From Periconia sp. R9002 (Eukaryota > Ascomycota > Dothideomycetes > Pleosporales > Periconiaceae): a DNA stretch of 64,000 nt. Position numbers and translations under genes: made by a program. Location of the stretch: NCBI GenBank assembly GCA_023627715.1, contig JAMAHW010000096.1, positions 62,001 to 126,000 of the forward strand. Direction: 5' to 3'. Shown here in pieces: positions 1-8,543 of this stretch. Every line of letters begins with the position of its first letter. Within the stretch, counting starts at the first letter, position 1. Under the pieces are notes generated by a model that saw nothing but the letters and a program-made list of their open reading frames with translations, did not search any database and was not told the origin of the DNA.

Positions 1-506
1 TCGGTAAGGATTAAATCTCTATATATGGCGCTTCTTCTCAGGTGTGTAGGATGAATCCACCACTATGACTGTAAATGATTAGAAACAGCGTGAGTCTGCT
101 TGCGCGGCCTCTGATCCGACGAACAAGGATGCCGAGCCAACCTCCGCCTTCTTTAACTGTTGCGGAGAAAATACCACAGTCGCCTTCCACATCAGATATT
201 TCAGCTTCCAATTATATCGAACGAGCGACCGAAAAAAAATCTATTTGCCTTTTCGCCATACAGGGTTGTGCGAGGTAGTGTTTCGGTTCAGCTGATGGCC
301 AAGGCTGCTGGTGCATCCGAATGTGCACAATGAACACCAAAATTGTCTCACAACAACATTGAATTTTGGAGCCATCCTCAATAGCTCAGTAGTCCTCATG
401 ATTAAAGATATAACTAAACAGACTACCAGGAATAAGTTGTAACAGGAGGTTGATAGTCAGGGCCAACTCTAGTCGTGTGCTTAGATTAGGCTTACTCCGC
501 AGTGCT
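1..506. other. left-edge non-coding stretch
   Basis: No open frame of convincing length, splice pattern or repeat is seen here. It is the 3' flank of the minus-strand secreted-protein gene that ends at 507. Confidence 0.5.
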
Positions 507-1239
507 TTAAGGTGCGAAGGCAATCTTCGACACTCTAATCTCTCCCGGACCTCCTGCAGTCCATATCTCGGCTATTAATTCCATTGTACCGGTATCGACT
601 TCTCCAGGGGTGCCAACGGGGAAGATTGGAGGACTACCACCATCCTCCCCAGCTATACCCCCGGGATATCCGCTGCCCAGACCTCCCTGACTCAAATTAG
701 CTTCTCCAGTCAACTTTAGCAGTGTCAAGGCGAGTACTTACCTCCCAGGCAAAGTCGCCAGCTTGGACGTTCCAGCTCATTGTCATGTAAAATGTGGCAT
801 CCGAACTTGCGTCGCCATATTTCGTTTCTATGGAGGCTATCGACCAGATTAATATATCAGGCACTCCACTTTCGGGGTAGGTGAATTCGAAATCAACGGC
901 GATAGTACAGCTAACGTGAGCCGAAAACGTGTGGTTGAAATAGAAGTTATCGAAGTCTACGGAAGCGTCGAGTGATCCGGGCGCAAGTGGTTGTGAGTGG
1001 TAGGTTCCAGCTGGACAGCCCTCTCCCCCAAGGACGTTTAGTGAGGTGATTGTAGCATTGATCACAGTGCAGTTCGGCCCATTGGGGCAGTCGGAGATGG
1101 CTGTGGCATTACTTGGAGCTCTTAACGTTGTCGTAGGCGTGAACCGCGTCCCCTTGAGTTGTGAAGACTGGAGAGGGGCAGCCTGGAACCCCACAGCCTG
1201 CCCGACGGCGAAGAAAAAGAATAGTGAACTGAGAAGCAT
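507..1239 (-). CDS. small secreted protein, two exons, DUF4360-like
   Basis: Spliced from 1239-742 and 686-507, giving 225 aa. The intron (687-741, 55 bp) has a GTAAGT donor, an internal CTAAT and a CAG acceptor, and both exons keep frame. I use the ATG at 1239 because the two codons before it are not ATG. Residues 1-20 form a signal peptide with a run of Leu/Phe (MLLSSLFFFFAVGQAVG). The mature part has several N-glycosylation sequons, a GGEGCPAGTY segment and an alternating hydrophobic pattern typical of a beta-sandwich. The GxGCP start, the VSCTIAVDFEF strand and the YGDASSDATFY segment are reminiscent of the fungal DUF4360 family, but this is a resemblance from memory, not a search. A TATA box lies about 75 nt upstream. 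Role unknown; extracellular. Confidence 0.7.
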
Positions 1240-1313
1240 GATCAAGACATGAAGCCTGCGCGAAAGTGCTGATGTACTTCGCGAGGCATTTGAAAGGCGA
1301 TTACTGGCGAACT

Positions 1314-1321
1314 TATATATC
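1314..1321 (-). promoter_or_regulatory. TATA box of the 1239 secreted-protein gene
   Basis: On the minus strand the sequence reads GATATATAAG, about 75 nt upstream of the ATG at 1239, a usual fungal TATA-to-start distance. Confidence 0.5.
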
Positions 1322-1522
1322 TCTTGCCTTGGGGCTTAGACATGCCCCCTACTAATTCCTACGTTTTTGTCCAAGGCCCGAGCGCTATGTTGAATGATTG
1401 GAATAAACAAACGAGCAAACTACATAGGTAAGCAACGGCAATAGTAGCACGAGTAGTATGTCCGAACTGTTGCCTATATCCAGTCCCGTATACGAGACGT
1501 GTTCCTACAACTCGCATCATTA

Positions 1523-1567
1523 TGCATCAGGTTAGATTCTCTTTTGGTTAACTGCATCAGGTTAGAT
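1523..1567. repeat. short direct repeat, 30-bp spacing
   Basis: TGCATCAGGTTAGAT occurs at 1523-1537 and exactly again at 1553-1567. The following bases (CTTTTGGTTAA and CCTTTGGTCAA) are also alike, so this is a diverged two-copy tandem repeat with a 30-bp period. Confidence 0.6.
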
Positions 1568-2540
1568 AGATCCTCCTTTGGTCAATTGTCAAGCCATAGG
1601 AGGTTAGTATCCGCCGCCCGCAATGTTCTTCTACCGAGACGAGCGTGCATCCGATTGATGTGTGCGTACTTACTAGAGGGTACCTAGGGACTGCCAATCC
1701 TAGATTGCAGCTTTCGCCGGTATCTCATCCTCGCATCACGACCTCCGGTCTGGCTAACCAAGGCAAACATCCATCAATGACATGGTTTGACCTCGAACAC
1801 TCTATCCACGCCGACTTCTTGGCACATCTCCGCGGCCCTTATGAGCGTCGACCGGTGCTTGGTGCACAGGCGTTGCCGTTTGAGCATGCAGTGCGGCAGA
1901 CAGACTAGGGTCCTCTCGAACCCTATAAACTACATGACAAAGCGGATTTGATGTGCTACTGATCTTGCTTCTATGATACTGTTAAGCTCCATAAGCAAAG
2001 AGACATACCAGTTTTCGCGTTCCAATTCTGTTGCGGTACACGTATCCAAGGCTTAGAGGAATATTCAATTTTTCCAATTTGGGGATTTTGTGTGGACCGC
2101 TCAGTACTGAAGGTAAGGTCGCAACAAACTCTCTTATCCAATCAGTTTGGTGAAGCGTGATCTCAAGGTTGAGAGGGACTGTTTCAATGGACAGGAAGGC
2201 TTGTCGTAAAGGAGTTGTGAATATCATCATCATGACTTTAACTGGCAAAGCCTGAGGTCGTTACTCGAATTTTTCCATTCAAGTATTTGCGAATCGTTTT
2301 ATTACAGTATAGGCCTAGCAACATCTTCCGGTCCTCAAGCCAATAGTGGAACCTATTATCCCCAAGATAGGCTTACAGTAGACAAGCTGAGCTAAGCTGC
2401 GATTTGGGAAGGGGGATGATTTACTTCATACGCCATCATATATCGAATGGGATATGCTTGATCAGGTCACCACTCATGATACATAGCTTTGTATTGCCAG
2501 TTCTGGCCGAGGACGTTACCAAGTGTTTTTTCTGCCTGCA

Positions 2541-2687
2541 TCGATACCCAGGGTAGCAATACTCCGTGATGATGAATTTCCGATCCATAGCTTTGTATTG
2601 CGGTCAGAGAAACCGGTTGTAACCATTCCTAACAGATACGAAATATAATGTGATCATAACAGAGTATTGGTACCCTGGGTATCAACA
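2541..2687. mobile_element. MITE-like element with terminal inverted repeats
   Basis: The left end starts at 2541 with CGATACCCAGGGTAGCAATA (from 2542) and continues CTCCGTGATGATGA. The right end, 2651-2687, read on the minus strand is TGTTGATACCCAGGGTACCA followed by ATACTCTGTTATGATCA. The arms match over roughly 35 bp with a few mismatches and enclose about 75 bp of non-coding DNA, which fits a miniature inverted-repeat transposable element. Two 16-bp direct repeats complicate the picture: CATAGCTTTGTATTGC at 2482 and 2586, and CATTCCTAACAGATAC at 2624 and 2688, the latter abutting the right arm. No transposase is visible in the window. Isolated copies of the same arm lie at 45391 and 57374. 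Confidence 0.6.
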
Positions 2688-3155
2688 CATTCCTAACAGA
2701 TACAAGCTGAAGCCACAGGCAAAGGAAAGCGTAGGCCCAATCAACCACTGCCTGTCCATTCAGAGCTTCCCGAAAGTCACTGCGGTAGGATTGCGCGGAT
2801 AGAGATATAAGGGAACATCCGGCTTGATTCATCTCTCCCATGATACGTTTCACTCGGCACGATAGTGGAAGACTGTATGTCCTCCGTTATGTCTGGCCCT
2901 CTGCGTGCCGCGCGTTCCCACGTATGACGGGCTGCCAATAACACTACATATCCATAAATATAGATATTAGTGGTACGTAATAGTATCGGAGAACCACATA
3001 AAAATGTGCCGCAGAATCCGACGCCGCAAATGTGCCGTATCTGGTACAGGGTTCCTCCAATACTCTTTAAAGCGAATCCATTGGCGAGATTGTTTGATTC
3101 CACACATCCACACTCAACTATACATTGACCCAACTCCTACACTCCTGTTTTTGCG

Positions 3156-3905
3156 ATGATTTCATCGGAGAAACCTGTCGTCGCTCTCCTACAAGGCACG
3201 TTCCAGATTCCGAACGTCTACCATAAGTTCGCACGCCTCATCAAATCCCACGGGTTTCCCGTTGTTCAGCCGTCTTATCCGTCGCTAACAGGCCAAAATG
3301 AGCCTGATTTTACCAAGAAGACCTTGGCCGATGATGTCCAGGTAGTTGAAGCTAGTATTCGAAAGCTGGTCGAAGACGAGAACAGAACGGTTGTCGTCGT
3401 GATGCATTCTTACGGTGGCCTTGTAGGCGCCGAGTCAGTGCCTGAAGACCTCACTCTCAAAATTCGAAAAGAACGGGGGCTCTCGGGTGGTGTCGCTTAC
3501 TTCTTCTACAACGCCGCATTTGTTATGCCCAAGGGCCAATCGGTCGCAACCGCCGTAGGCGACTCACCTGACCACGATCATTGGGATGGACGCTTCAAAA
3601 TGCGAGACCCTCTTACAACCATGTATCACGATATTCCGAAGGACGAGGCAGAATTCTGGGCTGAGAAGGTGGTAGCCCAGAGCAATGCAATTAAGGATAC
3701 GGTGATGAACAGATGCGCGTACACGTATGTGCCCTCAACGTACGTGGTGTGCATGGGGGACAGGGCGGTTCCGGCACCCGTGCAGGAGATGTTCGCACAG
3801 GCGGCTGGGTCTACAGTCAAGAAAATTGATGCAGGGCATTCTGCCATGCTGAGCCAGCCGGAAACGGTAGCTGCTCTACTAGAGGAGGTATTGGCGTCCC
3901 TGTAA
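3156..3905 (+). CDS. alpha/beta hydrolase (esterase-like)
   Basis: Single-exon gene of 249 aa starting at an ATG just after a pyrimidine-rich leader. It has the alpha/beta-hydrolase plan: an N-terminal strand and oxyanion region (VVALLQGTF), a nucleophile elbow VMHSYGG with Ser85, an acid Asp202 in CMGDRAVP, and His228 in DAGHSAML. The order, spacing and compact size match the plant methylesterase / EstC-like branch of fungal esterases. There is no signal peptide, so it is probably cytosolic. The substrate cannot be told from sequence. The gene stands alone, with the MITE-like element upstream and an AT-rich gap downstream. The elbow is HSYGG rather than GxSxG, which is common in this branch. 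Confidence 0.88.
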   Translation: MISSEKPVVALLQGTFQIPNVYHKFARLIKSHGFPVVQPSYPSLTGQNEPDFTKKTLADDVQVVEASIRKLVEDENRTVVVVMHSYGGLVGAESVPEDLTLKIRKERGLSGGVAYFFYNAAFVMPKGQSVATAVGDSPDHDHWDGRFKMRDPLTTMYHDIPKDEAEFWAEKVVAQSNAIKDTVMNRCAYTYVPSTYVVCMGDRAVPAPVQEMFAQAAGSTVKKIDAGHSAMLSQPETVAALLEEVLASL

Positions 3906-4782
3906 CCCATGGGGACTACTCCGAATGCTACTATCACTAGCGAGGGATGGGGCAGCACAGCTATGTAAACTCAGGTATACCGTAGAAATTGCCAAGGAAC
4001 TACGCCGCAGTTTCGAGCTGCAAATAATCGCATACGTTTATTAGTTAGAGCTCTTCTTAGCACGAGAGTTTGTTATTATTATTGTATATATTTAATGTCT
4101 TTTAAAGCTCGCAAACGTACTAGGAATATTAAATATACGAAGTAGATTGTCGCAAAGTATCGGATTACTTGCGGTCCCGATACAGCAAATTTTTCGTAAC
4201 AGAAGACGTTCGTGATCTCGTGTCCACGTCGCATCTGACAGGAATGCGGACAGCTTCAAAATCTTGTCGATGGTGGCTACTTTTGCAAGAGCATTCGAAC
4301 GCCCTCAGGGCATCAATATGTCTTCTCTAGCGTAATTGAGGTCAATTCATCTCTGCGGAATGCCTGCAAACTGCTATACTCAGTGTGGAAGGCTGGTTTA
4401 CCATATTGTAGCGACGAATGGAAGCTTGTGCCCACGGTTACTTTATAGCCCTTGCGGTTATTAATTCTTAAGAATACTCGGAAGGCCCTTCGATTACTTA
4501 GAAAGCTATACTCGCATAAAAATGAGAGTAGAGACTCCTTGATAACCGTGGGTATCGCTTTCGGGGCGGAGTTTGCGTCACTATCGCTTACCCTAGTGAA
4601 AAGCCCGTGATGTCGCTGGTTGGCGACTACGCCGCAGTTCCAAAATTAACCCAATACTGATCACGCCCATATCTTTATACGAATGCTACTGGTCAAATAG
4701 AGAAATGATAAGCACGCTCCCAACTCCGTGTGCGCCTTGTGGGCGGCTGCATCTGACGCCTATATAGTACTCCGTAGTTGCT
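3906..4782. other. intergenic, AT-rich, no gene seen
   Basis: Contains an AT-rich patch around 4030-4160 but no supported open frame. The TATA-like TATATAG at 4761 belongs to the next gene. Confidence 0.5.
4761..4767 (+). promoter_or_regulatory. TATA box that questions the start of the T5orf172 gene
   Basis: TATATAG sits only 22 nt before the first ATG (4783) and 58 nt before the next in-frame ATG (4819). If it sets the transcription start, the mRNA would begin at or after 4783 and translation at Met13 (4819) is more likely. Confidence 0.4.
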
Positions 4783-7700
4783 ATGATTTGCGAGGATTGT
4801 CCGCTTATCTCTTGTACGATGGCTTTTGACCGAGGCGTGAACTTTTTTGTCAACTTTTATGATCTGGATCCTTTCAGGCAAAGACGATGTATCTATTTCA
4901 CGCAGAGAGGTACCCGGTGCCTATGGGATTGCCATGAAAACGCGCGGGCGCGAGAACTCTACCGGCGCATTCTTGCCTCAAACATCGACAACCTCTCTAT
5001 CTACGATATCGAAGATTACATATTATGCAATTGCTGTACATTGGATAGAGCAATAGACCGCAATAAAAATGTGGACCACCGAGACAGGATAAAAGTTGCC
5101 GACCTAGTAGTACCGTTAGCGCGTCGATGGATGAGAGAGATACTGGCTCGACTACAAGAGACTGAAGCTCGCACACAAATCACGAGGAATCATCCTTCTT
5201 CAAGTCCTGCTCCTACACTCCTAAGTAGTAGCCCGATCTCTACGGCATATAGCGCCTCTGCTGCATCAACACCCAATTGTCATTCGGCCAACCAGACCCC
5301 TATCACAGAACCATCTTACTATCAACGTACTCTGGCATCAGGAAGCCCTCAGGCAAGCCCAACGCCAGCCCAACGCGCGCGCAAAAATGTTCCGATCTCA
5401 AAATTGACTTTCCGTGAGGAACCTTCCCCGAAGGCTAGCGCTCCCACAAATCGCACATCCAGCCTTGAAGATCGCTACTCGCAGCCCCCAAAACCCGAGT
5501 TTAGACCGCACATAACGGATCCCTCTCCAAATGATACTGTCTCGCAAATATTGCGGCGACATCCTCAAAGTCGGGATAATGAAACTGGTTGCGTATATAT
5601 ATTTGATCGCGAGGGGTCTCCTGGTCATGTCAAGATCGGTTGGACTGCGAGGAGTGTTCAGCAACGTTTGGATGATTGGTCAAAACATGGATACATACCA
5701 CGCTTGGTGTTCGAGAGTGAATGGATTCCAAATGCGCAGCGTGTTGAGACCCTCACACACTACGAGCTGATCAAATCTTGGCGACGAGAGCTCAAGTGCA
5801 GGGAACCCGAATGCTACGTCCAACATCAGGAATGGTTTGAGGTCAGCCAGGAGAGAGCGAAACAAGTGGTCGGGGATTGGGCACAATTTGTCAAGAAGGC
5901 CAGACCATTTGACAACCAAGGTTACCTGAAACAACAGTGGATAGATAAGCTGGACGAATTGGACGACAAAAAAGAAGCTGTTACTTCGGCAAAGATGCTT
6001 GCATGCTATGAAGAAGTACTTCACAGCTCTGCAGTAGCTGCTGAAAGCGCCAGCCCAGCACCACCAACACAATCCGCGAAGCAAGGAAATGTCCCCAATG
6101 AACCAGACAAAATGGTACCCATGATCCTCGACAGCATTACCCAAATAATTCAAAAGTCGCTCGAAGCCTTCAAGGAAGAATCTCGGCACGTGCACCAGGA
6201 GTTCATGAAAGAATTACGATCGACGCAAGACCAATTTATGGAGAAGTTGGTAAAGTCAATGGAGCTTGTCGAAGACTCCCAAATTCCAAAACCTTCGGCC
6301 GAGACAGCCAAACCCACTACACTCAAGCGACAAATTAAAGTCGAGATTCCAAATGCGACGGCGGAGTGGGTCGTTCCCTCAAAAGAAAAGAGCGTATTGC
6401 CGGCATCGCCGAGTCCTAAATCATCTCCCAAATTGAATAGACAACCACCCTCACCTGTAGGAAAAGACAACTCCGAGGAAAATTCTCTGTCGCCTAATGG
6501 TGTGACACAAAAAGAGATGTCAACTGCTGAGGCGCAGCCGATTCCGGCACAGCCAATTCCGGCCCAGCCAGTCTCCAAGGATGATATTCACCTCGAGGTT
6601 AATGCCTCAGGCAATCCCAATCCAGTGAATGATAGTGGATTACGTCCAAGTCCTACACCTAGTAGTGTTCCTGGAGATTTGTCTACCTCCAATCACTTCT
6701 CGTTCAACGGGTCGTTGTTTGGTACCGAGAAAAAAGCGGCGCAGGGTGAGACAACGTTTGATGAAGCGGCATCCATAGGAACGAACGGCCTTTTTGGTGG
6801 CATAAAATCTAGAGAAAAAGGCACGTCTCTATTCGGCACCAAGGCTACATTCCAAGGGCCTTCATTGTTTGGGGACAAGACGACACCTGAGGAGGGTAGG
6901 GCATCATTCGGCACAAAGACGACATCCACTCAAGATTCGTCATTTGCGAAAGCGATACCAACTAGTAGTCCATTGTTTAATACCAAAACGACATCTGCAT
7001 CGCTATTTGGCGCCAAGGTGACGCCCCCACAAGACTCATTACCTGGTAAGAAAGCTGCATCTGCAGGCGGTTTTGTTTTTGGTGGCCAGTCCACCTTCGA
7101 AGGGTTGTTTTCTGGCAAAGAAGCAACACCCACAGTAGACTCTCTATTCGGTGCAAGCTTGGCAACTTCACCGGGTTTTTCATTCGGTAAACCAGCTTCA
7201 ACATCTACAACGGTTCCCTCTTCTGCACCCACGGCGCCATCAACCTCAAAAAGCCCACTGTTTGGTTCCCAGGCAACATTAGCACATGGTACTTCATTGT
7301 TCGGTACTGGCGCGGCATCCACAACACCCTTGCGTCTTGGACCCGATGCGACTACCCCATCAATTCCTACCTCATCAGATGGTAGTGAACCATCATTCGT
7401 GAGAACTGGCTTATCCTCAGATGCAGTGTCGACATCGTCAAAGACTCGAAGTATATTCGATTCACTGATCAAGGTAGATTTTGGTGGCTTCAAATTAGAT
7501 ACCAATGACGCGTCTCCAATTGGGAAAGAATTGCAAAAAGAGGTACCCGCGGAGTCACCAGCGGTCACACAATTTTTGAGGGCATCGAATAGTCTTTCGG
7601 TTGAGGATGAAGATTCGGATGAACTGGACGTGAGGTCAGACATGTCGGAGGAAGAGGACGTGAATGAACAATATCCCTGTGAGCAAGAGCTGGAGGAGGA

Positions 7701-8094
7701 CGGTGCCTCAGATGAAGAAGACGTGGATGAAGAAGACGTGGACGAATGCCGCTCAGACAAAAGTCCGGAACCCTACACCAACCAAGAAAACGTAGAACAG
7801 GAAGATTTGGAAGAAGGCGCACCCAAACACTACAGACCCTGCAAAGATGAAGCAGACCATGACACAATCTCAGATACGGAACAAGAACATGGAATTGTTA
7901 CTTTCTGTTCGTCAGACGCAGTAGAAAAAACTCAAACGCCGTCGGCCCCGAAAACGGACGCTTTGAAAATCGTGGAGACGGTGACTGGGACGGTTTCTCT
8001 AGTAGATGCTGAGGTGAAGACGGAGCTTGATGGTGTTACGGTTGTAGCGACGAGCGAGGTGTTGGTGGATACTGGGTTGGTTGGAGTGGGGTGA
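4783..8094 (+). CDS. T5orf172 (GIY-YIG-like) domain protein with FG-repeat and acidic C-terminal regions
   Basis: Single-exon gene of 1103 aa (1091 aa if Met13 at 4819 is used). Residues about 36-100 hold a Cys-rich segment (RCIYFTQRGTRCLWDC, then CNCC) of a kind that could bind zinc. After a Ser/Pro-rich linker, residues about 269-375 form a T5orf172/DUF1766 domain, a GIY-YIG nuclease relative: CVYIF, then HVKIGWT, an Arg-rich RSVQQRL helix and a RVETLTHYEL helix with a conserved-looking Glu. A predicted helical stretch follows (about 445-500). Residues about 646-841 hold eleven FG dipeptides, most as SLFG, SFG or FVFG at 15-25 residue spacing and separated by Thr/Ser/Lys/Gly spacers, plus degenerate LFN and LFS copies. 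Residues about 940-990 are strongly acidic. The FG array resembles nucleoporins; T5orf172 proteins are otherwise known as fungal and viral proteins of unclear function. Nuclear-pore association is an inference only. Confidence 0.85.
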   Translation: MICEDCPLISCTMAFDRGVNFFVNFYDLDPFRQRRCIYFTQRGTRCLWDCHENARARELYRRILASNIDNLSIYDIEDYILCNCCTLDRAIDRNKNVDHRDRIKVADLVVPLARRWMREILARLQETEARTQITRNHPSSSPAPTLLSSSPISTAYSASAASTPNCHSANQTPITEPSYYQRTLASGSPQASPTPAQRARKNVPISKLTFREEPSPKASAPTNRTSSLEDRYSQPPKPEFRPHITDPSPNDTVSQILRRHPQSRDNETGCVYIFDREGSPGHVKIGWTARSVQQRLDDWSKHGYIPRLVFESEWIPNAQRVETLTHYELIKSWRRELKCREPECYVQHQEWFEVSQERAKQVVGDWAQFVKKARPFDNQGYLKQQWIDKLDELDDKKEAVTSAKMLACYEEVLHSSAVAAESASPAPPTQSAKQGNVPNEPDKMVPMILDSITQIIQKSLEAFKEESRHVHQEFMKELRSTQDQFMEKLVKSMELVEDSQIPKPSAETAKPTTLKRQIKVEIPNATAEWVVPSKEKSVLPASPSPKSSPKLNRQPPSPVGKDNSEENSLSPNGVTQKEMSTAEAQPIPAQPIPAQPVSKDDIHLEVNASGNPNPVNDSGLRPSPTPSSVPGDLSTSNHFSFNGSLFGTEKKAAQGETTFDEAASIGTNGLFGGIKSREKGTSLFGTKATFQGPSLFGDKTTPEEGRASFGTKTTSTQDSSFAKAIPTSSPLFNTKTTSASLFGAKVTPPQDSLPGKKAASAGGFVFGGQSTFEGLFSGKEATPTVDSLFGASLATSPGFSFGKPASTSTTVPSSAPTAPSTSKSPLFGSQATLAHGTSLFGTGAASTTPLRLGPDATTPSIPTSSDGSEPSFVRTGLSSDAVSTSSKTRSIFDSLIKVDFGGFKLDTNDASPIGKELQKEVPAESPAVTQFLRASNSLSVEDEDSDELDVRSDMSEEEDVNEQYPCEQELEEDGASDEEDVDEEDVDECRSDKSPEPYTNQENVEQEDLEEGAPKHYRPCKDEADHDTISDTEQEHGIVTFCSSDAVEKTQTPSAPKTDALKIVETVTGTVSLVDAEVKTELDGVTVVATSEVLVDTGLVGVG

Positions 8095-8543
8095 ATGGTT
8101 TTTGGGTCGTGGCGTTTGGGTGGTGTGACTTTTTTTCACTTTTTTTTTTTTTTGTTTTGGTTTGTTTTGTTCTGCTGTTTTGAGGAATTTTTAGTTCACG
8201 GCTGATGTTGTACGAATTGATTTAAGATATTGATGTAGTTTCATATAAACATATAAATTATGATCCCTATGAGCCCAGGTCAAGATGCAGGTATAATCGC
8301 AATGTGATATAGGAAAGATGGGTGGGCGTCAACGTGCGGTAGCAGGGGTTGGACAAAAATATTGAGTTATGAACGCCCTATTGGAACAGAGAGTGGAAGG
8401 TGAAAAGCACGATTGTGGTATAGTATGAATTCAGATGGAGTGCTCTTAAGTAAGAGTTATTAGGGCGCATAACCATCCAAGCTTTTCTACAAAGCGAATA
8501 GGTCCGACATGCACAAGTCGCACATGATGAATGCATTCTCATC
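8095..8543. other. convergent 3' region
   Basis: Between the plus-strand T5orf172 gene and the minus-strand GH20 gene. It begins with a T-rich tract (8129-8176, including a 15-T run) that probably belongs to the 3' UTR or terminator. No gene is seen. Confidence 0.5.

Larger units (their letters stand above)
1240..3155. other. intergenic region between the secreted protein and the hydrolase
   Basis: Apart from the TATA box, the direct repeat at 1523 and the inverted-repeat element near 2541-2687, I see no supported gene. Open frames at 1645-1908 (plus) and 1982-2248 (minus, 88 codons) are short, without recognisable domains or introns; the latter could be a relic but cannot be identified. Confidence 0.45.

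Noticed and set aside
5680..6578. Two minus-strand open frames (171 and 142 codons) within the same gene
   Set aside because: They are antisense to a well-supported coding frame and have no recognisable domain.
6930..7760. A 276-codon open frame on the minus strand inside the T5orf172/FG gene
   Set aside because: It is very Ser/Val-rich and is the mirror of the repetitive FG and acid-rich coding frame on the plus strand; no promoter, start context or domain supports it.
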